From NCBI RefSeq assembly GCF_001642475.1, contig NW_019173941.1, forward strand, positions 372,001-436,000: a stretch of DNA of 64,000 bases. The letters are read 5' to 3'. Position numbers and translations under genes: made by a program. This stretch comes from Fonsecaea monophora. Taxonomy: Eukaryota; Ascomycota; Eurotiomycetes; Chaetothyriales; Herpotrichiellaceae. The notes beneath the pieces were generated by a model, which saw only the letters and a program-made list of their open reading frames with translations, searched no databases and was not told the origin of the DNA. Shown piece after piece: positions 24,290-36,177 of the stretch; position 1 is the stretch's first letter, and each line of letters opens with the position of its first letter.

Positions 24290-25624
24290 TTAAGCTGCTG
24301 GCGCAGCTGCCGGGCTTTCATTGATGCCATCGCTTCCGGACTCGGACTTGACACCATCCTCTCTGGCCGTAACGTCGGAGGGATTTCCAGTGCCGCAGCC
24401 TTTGACAAGGATATGTCGCTGTGACGCAAAAGTCAGTCTCATGTTAATCAGACTCGATCAGTCCAACTTACTTTCAGCGCGTCTTTGCGAGAGAAGCTCT
24501 TGTCGCAGTGATTGCACGGAAAAGGCTTTACAGCAAGATGAATCCTCTTGTGTCTCTTCAGATCATGATTACGGTTGAAACTTTGCGGGCACTGATCGCA
24601 CTTGAAAGGCCGGTCGTGTAGCGGTTGTTGCTGGGGTGTATTGCTCCGAGCCGGGCCATACATGCTGTGGGCATTTGCCGCATAGCCGCTATTGAAAGCC
24701 ATGGGTAACATGTTGGCTTGCATATTGCCCACCATTGCCATCTGAGCACCTGGACTGTGGACGTTGGACATGATCGCACCAGGCATGGCAGGCAGTGAAT
24801 ATGAGGGCGGAGGCGGGCGCATAAAAGGAGCCTGGGACTGGGGCCCTTGATGGAGTGGCGGCGAAACTCGAGGAGCGGCAAGGGAATGATGGTGCGGACT
24901 TTGATACTGGTGCGGCTGCAAAATGGTATGCAGGATGTTGTTGAGCCGTAGTTGTCATGGTTGCGTACAAAGCGGGATTTGATACGGCTCTGCTGACCCC
25001 GTCGCCCGGCGTCACAGGGGATTGTTGGTTGGGTGGCTTCACACTGTTCGACAACGGCGATATGACGCTCTGTTGGGCTGTCTGGTGGACAGCGTTTGAG
25101 GGAGAAGAGAGGGGAACAGGGGCACCGTACGGCTGAACCGAATGGAGATCATAGGGTGGAGGGGGCAATGCAGAGCCTTCTCCGGCTGAAGGGGAGTTGG
25201 TGCTGTTCCTCAAGGCGCCTGGTATCGGTGAAAATACGGATCGGCCGGACACGAGAGATCCATTCTGCCAGGAAGGTGTGAAGCCCGTGTGGTATCCCGT
25301 GGGCGTGGTCCCTGTTCCGAATAGTGTTGGCGTATATGGTAGCACCGGGCCTGCTGCACTGTTTGGGGTTGTCCCCGTGGGAATTGCAGATGAGGCAGCG
25401 CCGCTCTCCGAGGCTGAATTGGACGGGGGGGTCAAAAGGTTTCCCGGGTTAATGGGCGCAATAGCGTGCGACGTATTGATCCCTGAGAGAGGAGGGAATT
25501 TCTGACTCGATACCACAGAACTGAACTGCAGAGCATGGGGAGGCGGCAGGTCGAGATTGAAGGTTGTTTGCCTACGCTGGCTTAGGCTGGAGGGTGTGGT
25601 GAGCCCATCGAGGGATGTCCCCAT
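24290..25624 (-). CDS. C2H2 zinc-finger transcription factor (403 aa)
   Basis: Three exons are inferred: 24986-25624, 24472-24915 and 24290-24418. About 330 residues of Ser/Pro/Gln/Thr-rich, likely disordered sequence precede two tandem C2H2 fingers: FKCDQCPQSFNRNHDLKRH and FPCNHCDKSFSRKDALKRH. The second finger is split by a 53-nt intron (24419-24471). The tail continues ILVKGCGTGNP and ends in Ala/Pro. The first intron is less certain. The acceptor TTTTGCAG at 24916 is good, but only the donor GTATCA at 24985 keeps the fingers in frame. A nuclear, DNA-binding role follows from the fingers; target genes are unknown, and I do not assign an ortholog. The start at 25624 is the first Met of the frame. 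Confidence 0.8.
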
Positions 25625-27339
25625 TGGAAGGGGAATTGCGACGGACGCCAGAGTGACTGCTGGGGAAGAGACTCAATGCGGGTTCCGCTGGTTTTTGACT
25701 GAAGAGTTATAAGAATCGACACTTCTGCAGAGTATGCTCCAGCAAGAAGTCAATGCTTCCTTTCTTATCTTGTTCTCGGCGATATTGGCGACGGGTAGAA
25801 AAAGGAGATTATGAGAAGACCAGGCGGCAGTGTCTCTGGAATCAGTCAACGAAGGTGTGGCATGGATTGTGGCTATTCGGAGGGTCGATAAGTGAGATTC
25901 ATCTGTGTTCTCGAGGGCAACCCAAAGTTTATGTGATTTATCTCAACAGTGCCTATACGCGATGCAGACTGGCAACTTTTGTAGAAGGGTTGGTGGTGGA
26001 GTATCGTAGGTGAAGATCAGTTTCTTGGGTTGAGAACGCGGCTGGCTGGTGCGGCTTTGTCAGTGGTCCCGGGGCTTTTTATGATAAATGGGCCTCTCTC
26101 TTCAGACAATCGAGGAAAAAGATCTGCACAGACTGAACCAAGCCCGATAGTTGACGGTGCTCCTGCTGGATACTGCACGCGGATTGTTGGAAAAAGAAAA
26201 TAGCACAGCTGGAGTCGATACCTCGAAGGCCGGAGGTGACGATGGCGAGCGTGGAGGTAGGGTTATTTTCGCTCGCAGACAAGAGGATGGGAGCAGGATT
26301 TTGATCAACGAGGGCAGTTCGATTTCAAGAGTACTCGAAGTCGCGATCCTTTTGGTCGGGGCAACACATGGCGCTCTTAGCGGGCAGCTGGCGGCCGGCT
26401 GGCTGGACGGGCCTGTCGCCTTCGTCGCCTAAAAAGAAGAGAGCTGGTCGAAAACGGACAGCGGAGACAGGAGGTGCTAGGATGTGACGGGTATGGTCGC
26501 GATGGGTGCTGCTGTACGGACTGCAGACTTTGGACGGGTGGAGAGGAGTGTTTTCTGGCCCTTTAACGCTGTACGGGATAGGCTTGTATGTGGGCAACGA
26601 CGGACAGAGTGCTGATTGCTGATTGCCAGGACACACTGGCGTGAACGAAGGGGGTGGAGCTAGCTATCTCTTCAGGACTTGTAGGGTAGTGGTCATGCAG
26701 GCAGAGGGGAAGAGAGTTTTGGTCAGGGATGATGGTGGGCGGGAGACGGAAGAGGCTAAGAGTCGAGACAGGGAGGCAGGGGTGAAGAAAGCGAGGGAGA
26801 TGGTGAACTGCGGTCTGAACGGAGGAACGTGTTTTAGGACGACGAGTCGGGATGGGCTTGACATGGGTCCCTGTCGGCTGAAGGTCTCAGTTTCTGGTGG
26901 TGATGGTGGATGGAGGTTGACGAGGAGAAAAAAAGCACACAACAGTCTGGACCGAGCGCTGCGGCCAGAGTTTGATTCCCAAACGGGATCGCGAGAAATT
27001 GGATCCTGAGGCATTGCTATGCTGGAACCAGTTTAGCCCTGAGGGGGCACTGGGGTGGATTGGGAGTTGTGATGAATCTTCGAGGGTGGTGCTAGTGGAG
27101 AATTTCCTGACAGGTACCAGTAGACGGGAAGAGGAGGGGGGAAGTTTGGGAAGTTGGAGGGGTGGGTTTTTGGTGTGCAGAATGCAGAGTGCATTGTGCA
27201 GGGCGCTTGCTTTGGGGGGACGGAGGGGGGCGTCTCAGTAGTGGCCTGAGGGACTTTGGGTATCTAGGTTGGTATTGAGAAACGGGCTGCAGCTCTTCAT
27301 TTACCTACTGAGATGCATGCCTAATTAGCTCTAGACGGG

Positions 27340-27670
27340 GGACGATGCTTCCCGGCTCAACTTTGTCCTCCAGAGAAGAAATACCTGGGTACTAGGTACC
27401 TACTACTTGATACCTGACGAGTTACGAGTCAAGTACCGTACAGTCGTTTTCTTCTACCGGTAGGGCTTACCTGGACTTTTTCCTCATGTCGGGCCTACAA
27501 GTCCGAAGTGCCTACCTACAATAGGTAGCGAGTAGGGAGCCTATCAAGCACCTACTTGTAGAGTTAGTTGAGATGCTTACCTAGTATCTGCCTAGCGTGC
27601 CTACTATTGTGTCACCCGGAGCACATGATGTTATTACCAGTGTCCAGCAGTCCCAGGTGTAGATACCTAC
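27340..27670. repeat. Cluster of TACCTA/GGTACC short motifs
   Basis: Many overlapping copies of CCTAG, GGTACC and TACCTAC-type hexamers are packed here. Similar patches occur at 23398-23480, 28105-28145 and 57545-57640. They are intergenic, imperfect and partly palindromic. Origin unknown. Confidence 0.55.
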
Positions 27671-27689
27671 CGAGTAACCATTATTTGCC

Positions 27690-27704
27690 CACACACACAC
27701 ACAC
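27690..27704 (+). repeat. (CA)n microsatellite
   Basis: Short CA dinucleotide run in intergenic DNA. Confidence 0.8.
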
Positions 27705-30700
27705 GCTCCCCCTCTCTCGACTAAGCATCCCTCGTGTTGTTTGTTCCAGGCTGCGTATCGACTCGTCCTGTTCCCGATGGTATCTTTGAATTTTCCCTGT
27801 CAGAATCATACAGCATTTCTTCTCCAATTCCCTGAACCTTTCACATACCCCGTACCCTCCCCCTTGTACGGAGGACTGTATTATTGACTCGTGTTCGGCG
27901 ACCATCTGAGGTTGTCCAGTGCCCACCCTGTGTCAAATTTGGTTCTTTTCCCTTCCCCCATTACTTTTATCACTGTTTCAAGGAAAATCCTTTCCCGACG
28001 TGTCATCCCTACCCCCTGGTCGTTTGGCCCGCGATGGTCAGTGTGTTGTGGTCTTTATCTTGACGATGCTAACTGCGTCTTAGCTGGACAGGCCCCCATC
28101 GCAGGAAACCTTCCTACCTAGTACCTAGTACCCCGTACCTACGGTTCTTTTGCCAGCGACAGGCCATCGACAGGCCATCGACTCGCACTTGTATCTAGTG
28201 GATGCTCCATGTTCCACCTTTCCTCTCTTTGCCAGGCACTATCTGCTCGTACGGAGCACAAAATAGGCGAGACACCACAGCTATTCTCTTTACCGATCTT
28301 CAATGCCCAGCCAATCCTCGACCTTAACCCAGTCTGGCTTAGGGAACGTACAAGAGAGGAAAAAGGAATAAACCTTTGGCACTGTTTGCTTGCCGTAGAG
28401 GACGTCACTTCACCAACCTTCACGGCGTTGCCGTTGATAGAAGGACGTTTCAGGGGTGCTCCCTTGTAAACAGGAGCCACAGCTGCCGAGACTCTCGATT
28501 CAACCAACAGCATGCCCGGATCTTGTCCGATATGGGAACACCCCAAAGAATGGCCTTTCTGTCACTTCCCTTGTTCTCATCCGAGAGTGCGACTGGCTGC
28601 TGCACCCCCACCACCACAGCTTGTGCTAGACATCACCCTGCTGGGGCCACATCGAATCAGCTCACGCTACACAATCACTGTCTGGATATGGATGTGATAT
28701 GCGGCGCAGACCTCCCTTGGGGTTGTCCCGCAGATGAGTTGCAAATCGTCTCTAGCTCTCCGGAGCACGAGAATAGAGCCTGAGGCAAACTCCGCAGGTA
28801 CAACTTGTATATGCGCAAGAGACGTTTGCGGTTAAAGCTTCATCAGTGACCGCTTAACCCCACCACCACAGTTGCTCTTGGCCGACTAACGAACAGTAAC
28901 ACGATCTTTAGCTCTGGACTAGTCCTCGGCGCATGCATTGGTGCGGTCTCCTATTCGGCGGTTCCCTTTCAAGCGACCTGAAGTCTGGCAGCGGATCAAG
29001 CAATTTCCAGTGCCATGTGGCTGCCACCTCATTTTTGCGATTCCCCTAAAAGCGGTCGTTCACTGACAAGCGGACCGCCGAGCACGCTTGCAGGGTCTGT
29101 GCTTGTCCTTCACATGAATCCCGGATCCAATCCAGTTATACTCCACTCGCCGCCAGTCTATTCTGCTCTTTTCCTGGAAGTTCAGCCAGCCAGAATTGTG
29201 CTGCAGAAACAGCCACCGTGGGACTAGACGGCGCCAACCTGCGCTTTTGCTTCTTCAGCAGATCGATCTGTCCAGCGGCTTGGGGCTGCCATGCTTTTGA
29301 CACATTTTATGCGAATGATGCAAACTGGGCTCCTCAAACCTTCAGATGGAACTTTGGTGCCACCCGCGACCAGAGTGCGCCCTGCCGTTTTGCACAGTCA
29401 TACTTGGGCTGTAAGATCATCACCCACTATTCCGTGGCTGGTCCCTCAAGATCGGCCCCTGTTGATCGGCTGCTTTCGTCGAATATCACACCCATTTCAC
29501 ACATTCGTGGATCGAAGATAGACAATACGATACTCGGGCTTCAGCTTGGTCAGTCGCGTGGCCGAGCTCTCCATGCGATTCGCTATCAGACCAGACTTCA
29601 AGTAAGCGCTTTACGTCAAACCTGATCCCCTAAGGGCCAGGAGCAATTTCGGAGAGCTTGGCTTGTCACGAGGCAAACTAACGTGCCCGGGGTTTTCAGA
29701 TGGGGACCTGTGGGCACTTGGTGAGCAGCAACTCCAGGGGATAACCAATGGTGGCGCTTCCTACGCGAACCGCTATACCGCTTGCAATACTTTCAAAAGG
29801 TGCCCCTGCAGATCGCGTCCTCGACCTCTTTGCTGACACCCGCTTGCCGGGGTTTCTGGGGCTGCTCCGCTTTCAACAGGCTCGTTGGGCTGATAGTGCG
29901 CCATTGGTTTGCCCTCGTAGAGTCTTCCGAAGGAAACTCCCTGGTACTATGGTATATAATTTTCCGTCCCTATACAGCCTTACTGACGTTTCGAAGTTAG
30001 ATAGACCTCAGACCCATTGGGTGTCGCAGATTTTCAGCCTCCTACCCAACCTGGCCCAAAAATCTAGACCTCGCATCAAGCACCGTGTCGGAAATTGTAT
30101 CCTCCGACCTACATGAATACGAGCACTGTCCTTTGCCCCCTGTCGATACATAGCTGAACCAGCATATGGAGTCACGGACCTGACGATCTGCTGACCGCTT
30201 CGCGTGCTGTTTGCCGATTCTTGATTCATTTTACGTGTTTGACTGGACCTTGAAAATCAATAGATCTCTGTATGTCCGGACTAGGAGTGGAGTCTAAGCA
30301 TTCATCAGGCCCTTTCGCCTCGACGCGCCCACAGGCTTCCAGGGCTGAGGCGGCTATCACTGGAGTTGCAATTTCGGCGTCTCTCTGCCAGAACTCAGAA
30401 ACAATGGCATCAACGACGAGTACTTGGTGCATGTTTCGGGAATCTGCAGGTGGCATCACGAACAGCAACTCTCTCGCGGACTGGAGGAAAGTGGATCGGT
30501 TCCACGGCAAAAGCTGCTAGTATCGGGCATGGCATTGTCAAAGTGTCCGGCTCCTGACACTGACGTGCTGGGCCTTTGTTTGTGCGGTCCCCTTTCCGAA
30601 CTCTGGCTTGGCCTCTCGTGAAGCAGTCCGCGGGTTTTTACACCCCAGACCACCATGGGGTGGAGCCGATAGTTCCATTCCCTATTGAGAAGATATACAA

Positions 30701-31856
30701 GTACTCGTTTTCGAATAGCTCCGTTTCACCGCCCGCCGAAAAGGGACGCTCAGTGTTTACTGAAATCTGTGGCTAGGACAGCCTGATACCTCTTCTTCAC
30801 GGTATGAGGTCGAGACATCGGATATAAAGTCGCGATCGTCGCGTCGCGTCTCTGCCACAAACCTTATGCCCCCCTGGAGTCCTCGGCAGCTTCTGAGACT
30901 AGCCTTAACTTTGCAGGGTTTTTGACGATATGGTGGGCTTCCGAAATAATGGCGCCCCCTTTTTCCTTTTGGACTTGGTGCCATTTCCCCGAACCGGCTT
31001 ACCCGCACAGAAAAGTTGCCGGATGAGGAGGCGAGGATTTTCCTAGCACCCGGAGGAGCGCCACAGCCTTGAAGAGAATTGGCTTCAGCCTTTTGGGCCG
31101 CATCTCAGCCTTACAGCACTAACTGTCTGACTGGCCTTGTCGCCGCTGAAGGGGTCTGGGAGAGACGCCCAATACCCACAACCTTCGCTCGTTTGAGTGT
31201 CCGTCAAATCTCTTTTTCTCCCGCCTTGGCGATTGGAGTGGCCATGTTGTCAGGGCCTTGGGTGCTTGTGGAAGTTTTCTGTACGGAGCAAACGGGCAGC
31301 CTTAATAACTGACGAGGCGCTTTTCTTTGAGAGAGGGGAGGGGGCCCGTTGGCAGAAAGTGTAAGGTACACACACACACCCACCAGCATTGAATTCTTCG
31401 GACGGTTTATAACGCGCCCGTTCTGCACTGTACCTATGGAGTACATTAGTCGTTTGCCCTTTCAAAGCATATTGTCCCCCGGGAGCGCTTCCCGTCGAAA
31501 GCCACTCACACGTCCGTGGCCGTTTGAAGTCAAGGGTCTTTGCTCACCACTCTCGCGAGCCGTGTGCCGTGCCGGATCTGGAGCCCTTGCTTTATCAAAC
31601 ACGCTGCCAACTGGCGTGGACGGTGCGTCTTGCCTCCGTGGCATGTGCAGCTGGCATGAAATCTTCAGACACGTTTCCCCTTGTTGCAGGGTCTCCATGA
31701 TGAGATATTATTATTGAAATGTTACATGGCTCTCTTCCCGCTGTTGCATGTCGAACCCACAAATCACCCATGTTTGAGAGAATTGATTTCAAAAACGGAA
31801 AACAAGGGGCGTCGCGTGCTGCCTGCCGCGTGCCCTCTGCCTCCTGGTGATGATCA

Positions 31857-32726
31857 TTATTCACCGGTTTCTTTCCAGATCAAGCAGCGGTGGATTCCCC
31901 GACCGGCAACGTGACCGGCGGCGTTGGACGTGGCTTGGTCGGCTTGGACGAAGCAGAGGTCAGAGGACTGGCTCAGGACCTCGTCCAGGGCGCGAAAGGC
32001 GCCGGGCCCGAGGTCCAGGGCGAAGCGAATTTCCTTGACGTGCCGCGGCATGCGCATCACGTAGATGTAAGGATCCAACGACTCCTTCCAGTCACTCTCG
32101 TCCATGGTCCTTCGCAGGTCCTGTAAGGCGGTCTGGTAGTCCCCGTCGGGGAAGTCGAAGGAGAAGTGCCGATCCCAGACGTTGAGGTCGAGGACCAGGC
32201 GGGGTTTGGCCTGGCCGTTGGGGATGGAGGCCATGAAGTCCTTGAGGTAAGGGATGGCGACCAGCAAGATGTGGGATGCGGCTTCGATGACGATGAGCTC
32301 GAGGCTCGGACAGTGTCGGTCCAAGGTCCTCCAGAAGGACGTGGCGTACGAGCTGTTGAGCCAGGCGTTGCGGTAGACGCGCAGCGTCTTGATCGACGCC
32401 AGGGCAATGGAGCCAAGATGACAAAATGTCTGGATGTCTTTGTCGAAGCGGAACGAGTTGGCGCCATACGCGAACTGCAGCGCATCGCGCGAGATGGCCT
32501 TGTTCACGCGAAATAGCGCCGTGTGGAAGGTCGGCTCGTGCGGCGTCTCCCTCGCCTCGTCCGAGAGTGGCCATGTCGCCCACTTCGTGTAGAAGTCGTG
32601 GAAGCCCAGTGTGATGGGGTTGGGTTTGTGACAGAAGAGATACGCATAGATCTGATGTCGAACCTCGGTGGGGAGGTCAAGTAGACCTAGTCGCTTTCGA
32701 GGCTGATCACCGCTCGTGCCATTCAT
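31857..32726 (-). CDS. F-box/2EXR-like protein (289 aa)
   Basis: This is a single-exon protein. Its N-terminus LGLLDLPTEVRHQIYAYLF is the short motif found in many fungal F-box-like and 2EXR proteins, where LPxEVRxxIY is the core. The rest has the family pattern of aromatic and Leu residues (FRVNKAISRDALQFAYGANSF, then IKTLRVYRNAW) but no catalytic site. Such proteins are numerous in moulds and mostly uncharacterised; some may act as SCF adaptors. The coding sequence is clearly richer in G and C at third positions than its neighbours. The gene stands alone between the 6.2 kb gap and homoaconitase. The 3' boundary at 31857 is taken from the in-frame stop. Confidence 0.8.
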   Translation of the reverse strand: MNGTSGDQPRKRLGLLDLPTEVRHQIYAYLFCHKPNPITLGFHDFYTKWATWPLSDEARETPHEPTFHTALFRVNKAISRDALQFAYGANSFRFDKDIQTFCHLGSIALASIKTLRVYRNAWLNSSYATSFWRTLDRHCPSLELIVIEAASHILLVAIPYLKDFMASIPNGQAKPRLVLDLNVWDRHFSFDFPDGDYQTALQDLRRTMDESDWKESLDPYIYVMRMPRHVKEIRFALDLGPGAFRALDEVLSQSSDLCFVQADQATSNAAGHVAGRGIHRCLIWKETGE

Positions 32727-33571
32727 GACTGGAGTTTGTCTGGTTGGTGACCTCTGGGTAGAAGGAGGCGGGTTGTTTGTTTTTGGGAGTCTCTGTCCCT
32801 GAGCATGTCAGGACCAATCCGTAAGCAAACAGACAGTCTGTCAATAGTGGCAGGAATTGACAGACGTGCAATACAGAAGGCCTGGTCTTCGTGGCAGCAA
32901 GATTTAAAAAAAAAAAAAAGAAAACAATAGTGGCGTTGGGTTTGCCCTCGCTTATTTGATGACGGATGGCCCTCCCAATGCACGCTACCGTGACGTCTCT
33001 TTTTGGACCACGTGGTTGCGGATTTGTGATCTGGGCGAAACCACCTCGTCGGGATCAGAGTCAGCGTTCATTCCTCAGGGGAACGATTACTGTTGTGTCG
33101 TATGTGAAAGCTGGAGGAGTCGGGGACTGGAGAACTGGAGACATCGGTAAGGCTGCCAAGAGGAGGAGGTGATATGACGGTCTGCCAGATGCTGCTTCTG
33201 GGATGCGCGTGACGCCGCCCTGTGCTCAACCCCAGCACCCCGGCTCACGTGGGCGCTTTGGGCAATGACTGGTTCGTAATACAAGAAGCTGATTGGTTCC
33301 AAGCATTACAGTCACCTGACTTTTGAATGGCGTCAAATCCCCGAAAGTCATGTGACTATGTAACTGCGCTGCGCCCTCGGCCTTGTGCCTTTGCCGCCAC
33401 ATACTTGGGATCAAGTACCAGTACCGAGTCCTCATAGTCTCTTCGTCAACAATTGCTTTTATCATTTGGTTCCCTGCCATATACAAAGGTCACATGCGCG
33501 TGTCGCATCTATCTATCGAGATTGGACACCCAGTCTAATCCAACCTCATTGTCTCTCCAAAGTGCCGTCTA
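32727..33571. other. Intergenic, 2EXR promoter and homoaconitase 3' flank
   Basis: This is 845 bp without a gene. An A13-14 run lies near 32906-32919. Confidence 0.5.
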
Positions 33572-36177
33572 TCAGGAAGCCTTCGCAAGCTCGGCCTTGA
33601 TCCATCCTACCAACCCCCCCTTTGCCACAATCTCCTGAAGATTCTCGGGAAATTCTCCAACCTTCTGCTCCCACCGTTCCCCATTTTCTCCTTCTTGTAC
33701 CTCAATCGTGCTCCGGGAGATATCCCATGTCAGGGTCCAGCCTGTACGCCTGGTAGGCACCTTTTCTGGGAAGACAGTTCGAAGACGCTCCACCAAACGT
33801 GGCAGTTCTAGACACGGCAGTGCATTATTAATACCGTTCCGGACAAAAATGTTAGAGAAGCTGCCTGCCACAACAAGTGGGATGTGCCTGGCCAGAAGAG
33901 CTGTTGCGGCTTGCTCTCTCGACGAGCCAGTTCCAAAATTGAACCCTGAGACGAGAATGTCGTTGGGCTTTACGATCGACCTGAACTCCGGGTCGTAATT
34001 CTCCATGCAGACTTTTGCCATGTCTTCCGTCGTCATATCGTCTTGATAGGTATATTTGCCCGCATATATGTTGTCGGTGTCAAGATTGTCGGCATCGGCG
34101 AAGAGGATTTCACCGCTTATCTTGGCTGGGAAGCCTGGGAGGATTTTCGTGACTGCTTGGGCATCATCGTCGCCGGCTTGAGCAGTCGTCTGAACCCTGT
34201 CGATTAGAGACTCGAGCTGTTCAAGGGCGTTGTCGAGCTCGTTTTCGATTGTTGCAGGTTTTCCGGTGCCGTAACCGTGCTGTACGCCGTTATAGTTCTC
34301 CGGCACCTCGTAAACACCAGGACCTGAAAGAACGCCGTTCAGGACGCTGGCGGCCACGACTTCGGGGCTGCTCAGGTATGCATGGGCCACTTCTCGCCGT
34401 CAGTCGTCTGATATGCCACAAACACAATTGAAATAGTCAGAGAAGAACTCACGTCTTGATCCGAGACGGCCCTTGAAATTGCGGTTGGATGCGGAAACTC
34501 CCACCTCGCCATCCTCTAGCAGACCCGTGCCCTGTGTATCATTGGAGTTTAGCATAAATTTCACACAAAATTCCACAAGGGGAGCAGCGACTACTTACCA
34601 GTCCGATACACGGGCCACATGAGGGTGGGAGCACCGTGGCTCCAGCCTCAACCAAGGTCTGCCAGCTACCTTCACCCTCAGCAATAGCCTGCTCTCTGGC
34701 TGAAGCTGCTGCAATGTATAGCTTAACGCCGTCTGCAATTTTAGGAATCTTGCCGCCATTTGACTCGGCGGCAGCTTGAAATACCTTGGCTGCAGCCTTC
34801 AGATCCGAGCTTCGCGAGTTGGTGCAGCTTACGATGTATCCCTTGTTTACCTTGATGTTTTGTTTGGCGAGGTCATGCAGGGGTGTCGAGATTTTGACCG
34901 AGTTAGGTCCCGAGATGTAAGGCGACAGAGTAGAGAGGTCAAGGTAGAGTTTCTTTGCATAGTGCGCTCCGGGATCAGATCGAAGAGGGTTGGCAAATAG
35001 TTCGTCAACCATTTCGTGTGTAATTCGTTGTCGAGTCGTTCGATCTGGGAACATTGCTGCTTCTGTAGCCTTGTATCGGAGCCAACGTTCTAGTGTCGTA
35101 TCCATCGGAAACTATACGAAGACGGATTAGACGGGCTCAGAAATGCAGACTGTAACTCAAAAAAGGTGCCATACCATTGCGGATGTTGCAGACCACTCAG
35201 TCGACATATTGCTGATAGTCAGACGGTCGTCCATGGGAATACTAGCCATGGTTTCCTCCGATCCCACAAATTCAACGCTGTGGTTCAGCACATCCAGTGG
35301 GAAGAGCCCACAAAGCGCAATGATAACATCCTTCCCGCGAACACCTGGGGGTAGTGTGCCGAGAAGATTCACTTGCACGACGGGGGGGCACTGGAACCAA
35401 CTCTTCCCAGTGGCGAATATTCCGGCGGCGTCGGTCCTGACCAAGGCAACTCCCAAGCTTGCCAGAGCTCCGTACATGTTGCTGTGGCTGTCAGACCCAA
35501 CGCATAGGGTTCCTGGCCAAACGAAAAGCTCTTCAACCTACACATCCATTAGCAAACTACGGGTTCCCGGTATGAATTCGACGCGGAGAAACTTGCCATA
35601 ATTTGGTGGCCGATCCCATGACCTGCACCGAAAAAGTTGACGCCATGCTTTTTGCCAAACTCCTGTATCTGCTTGTACTTCTTCAAGTTACTGGGGCTTG
35701 TGTTCTGCACATCGTGATCAAGCGCAAAGACAAGCTGAGAAGGATCCTTGATCTTGGTGGCACCCGTGGACATGAATCTCATGGCCACAGGCCAGGTATT
35801 ATCGTGTGTGAGGCATCTGTGAGGTCGAATCTGAACGTAGTCGCCGCTTCGGACAACCTTGCCCTTCGGAAGATCGACCGAATAGCGTTGAAGGATCTTC
35901 TCCGTCAGCGTTTGTGGGGATGTCACATTCTTTTCGGGCGCGATGTTGGGCAGCGGTGGCTCTTGGAAGTTCGTATGTAAGGTGGAAGCAGCTGTTGAGG
36001 AATAGCGACACGCGGGCTGGTTGTATCGGGGACGCTTAAGGCTTCGACAAGGGCTCGCGCGAATGAGCGATCGAGCCAAAGGGTCGGCAACGACGACCTG
36101 TATGAAGGAGATCAGTGTCTGCCAGATGTAGAACCTTTCATAACCAAAAAGAAATCACCTACCGCTCTATAAAACAT
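33572..36177 (-). CDS. lys4: Homoaconitase, mitochondrial (lysine biosynthesis)
   Basis: This enzyme hydrates homoaconitate to homoisocitrate in the fungal alpha-aminoadipate route to lysine. Six exons: 36163-36177, 35597-36097, 35175-35537, 34599-35111, 34453-34531 and 33572-34389, total 762 aa. Exon 1 has only 15 nt (MFYRA); it and exon 2 give an Arg/Ser-rich mitochondrial targeting sequence. [4Fe-4S] ligands are visible in SCTNSRSSDL and SCGPCIGLG. The swivel domain has GFNFGTGSSREQAA, and homoaconitase-type EILFADADNLDTDNIYAGKY sets it apart from aconitase. Intron 2 (35538-35596) begins with GC (GCAAGT) instead of GT. The last intron has a tandem acceptor, GAGAAG, so exon 6 may start at 34389 or 34392 and add one residue. 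Aspergillus orthologs are called lysF. Confidence 0.96.

Larger units (their letters stand above)
25625..31856. other. 6.2 kb region without recognisable genes
   Basis: This is the longest gap in the window. All frames on both strands are shorter than ~140 codons and none shows a domain. It contains a zone rich in TACCTA/GGTACC motifs (27340-27670, 28105-28145), CA runs (27690-27704, 31368-31379) and otherwise balanced, non-AT-rich DNA with no sign of RIP-mutated transposons. It lies 5' of the C2H2 regulator and may in part be its promoter or long leader, or hold non-coding RNA. Confidence 0.5.

Noticed and set aside
24290..25624. Assigning the C2H2 gene to a named regulator
   Set aside because: The two-finger pattern is familiar from several ascomycete factors, but I cannot separate the candidates without a database search.
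26960..26992. GTTTGATTCCCAAAC hairpin resembling a tRNA T-arm
   Set aside because: No matching acceptor stem, D-arm or anticodon arm around it, and it does not match the B-box consensus.
28376..28783. 135-codon plus-strand frame in the gene-free region
   Set aside because: Cys/His/Ser-rich random-looking sequence, no regular metal-binding spacing, overlapped by other frames.
27340..31800. Decayed transposon or RIP-mutated region
   Set aside because: The DNA is not AT-rich, there are no terminal repeats that I can see, and no frame resembles a transposase, reverse transcriptase or integrase.
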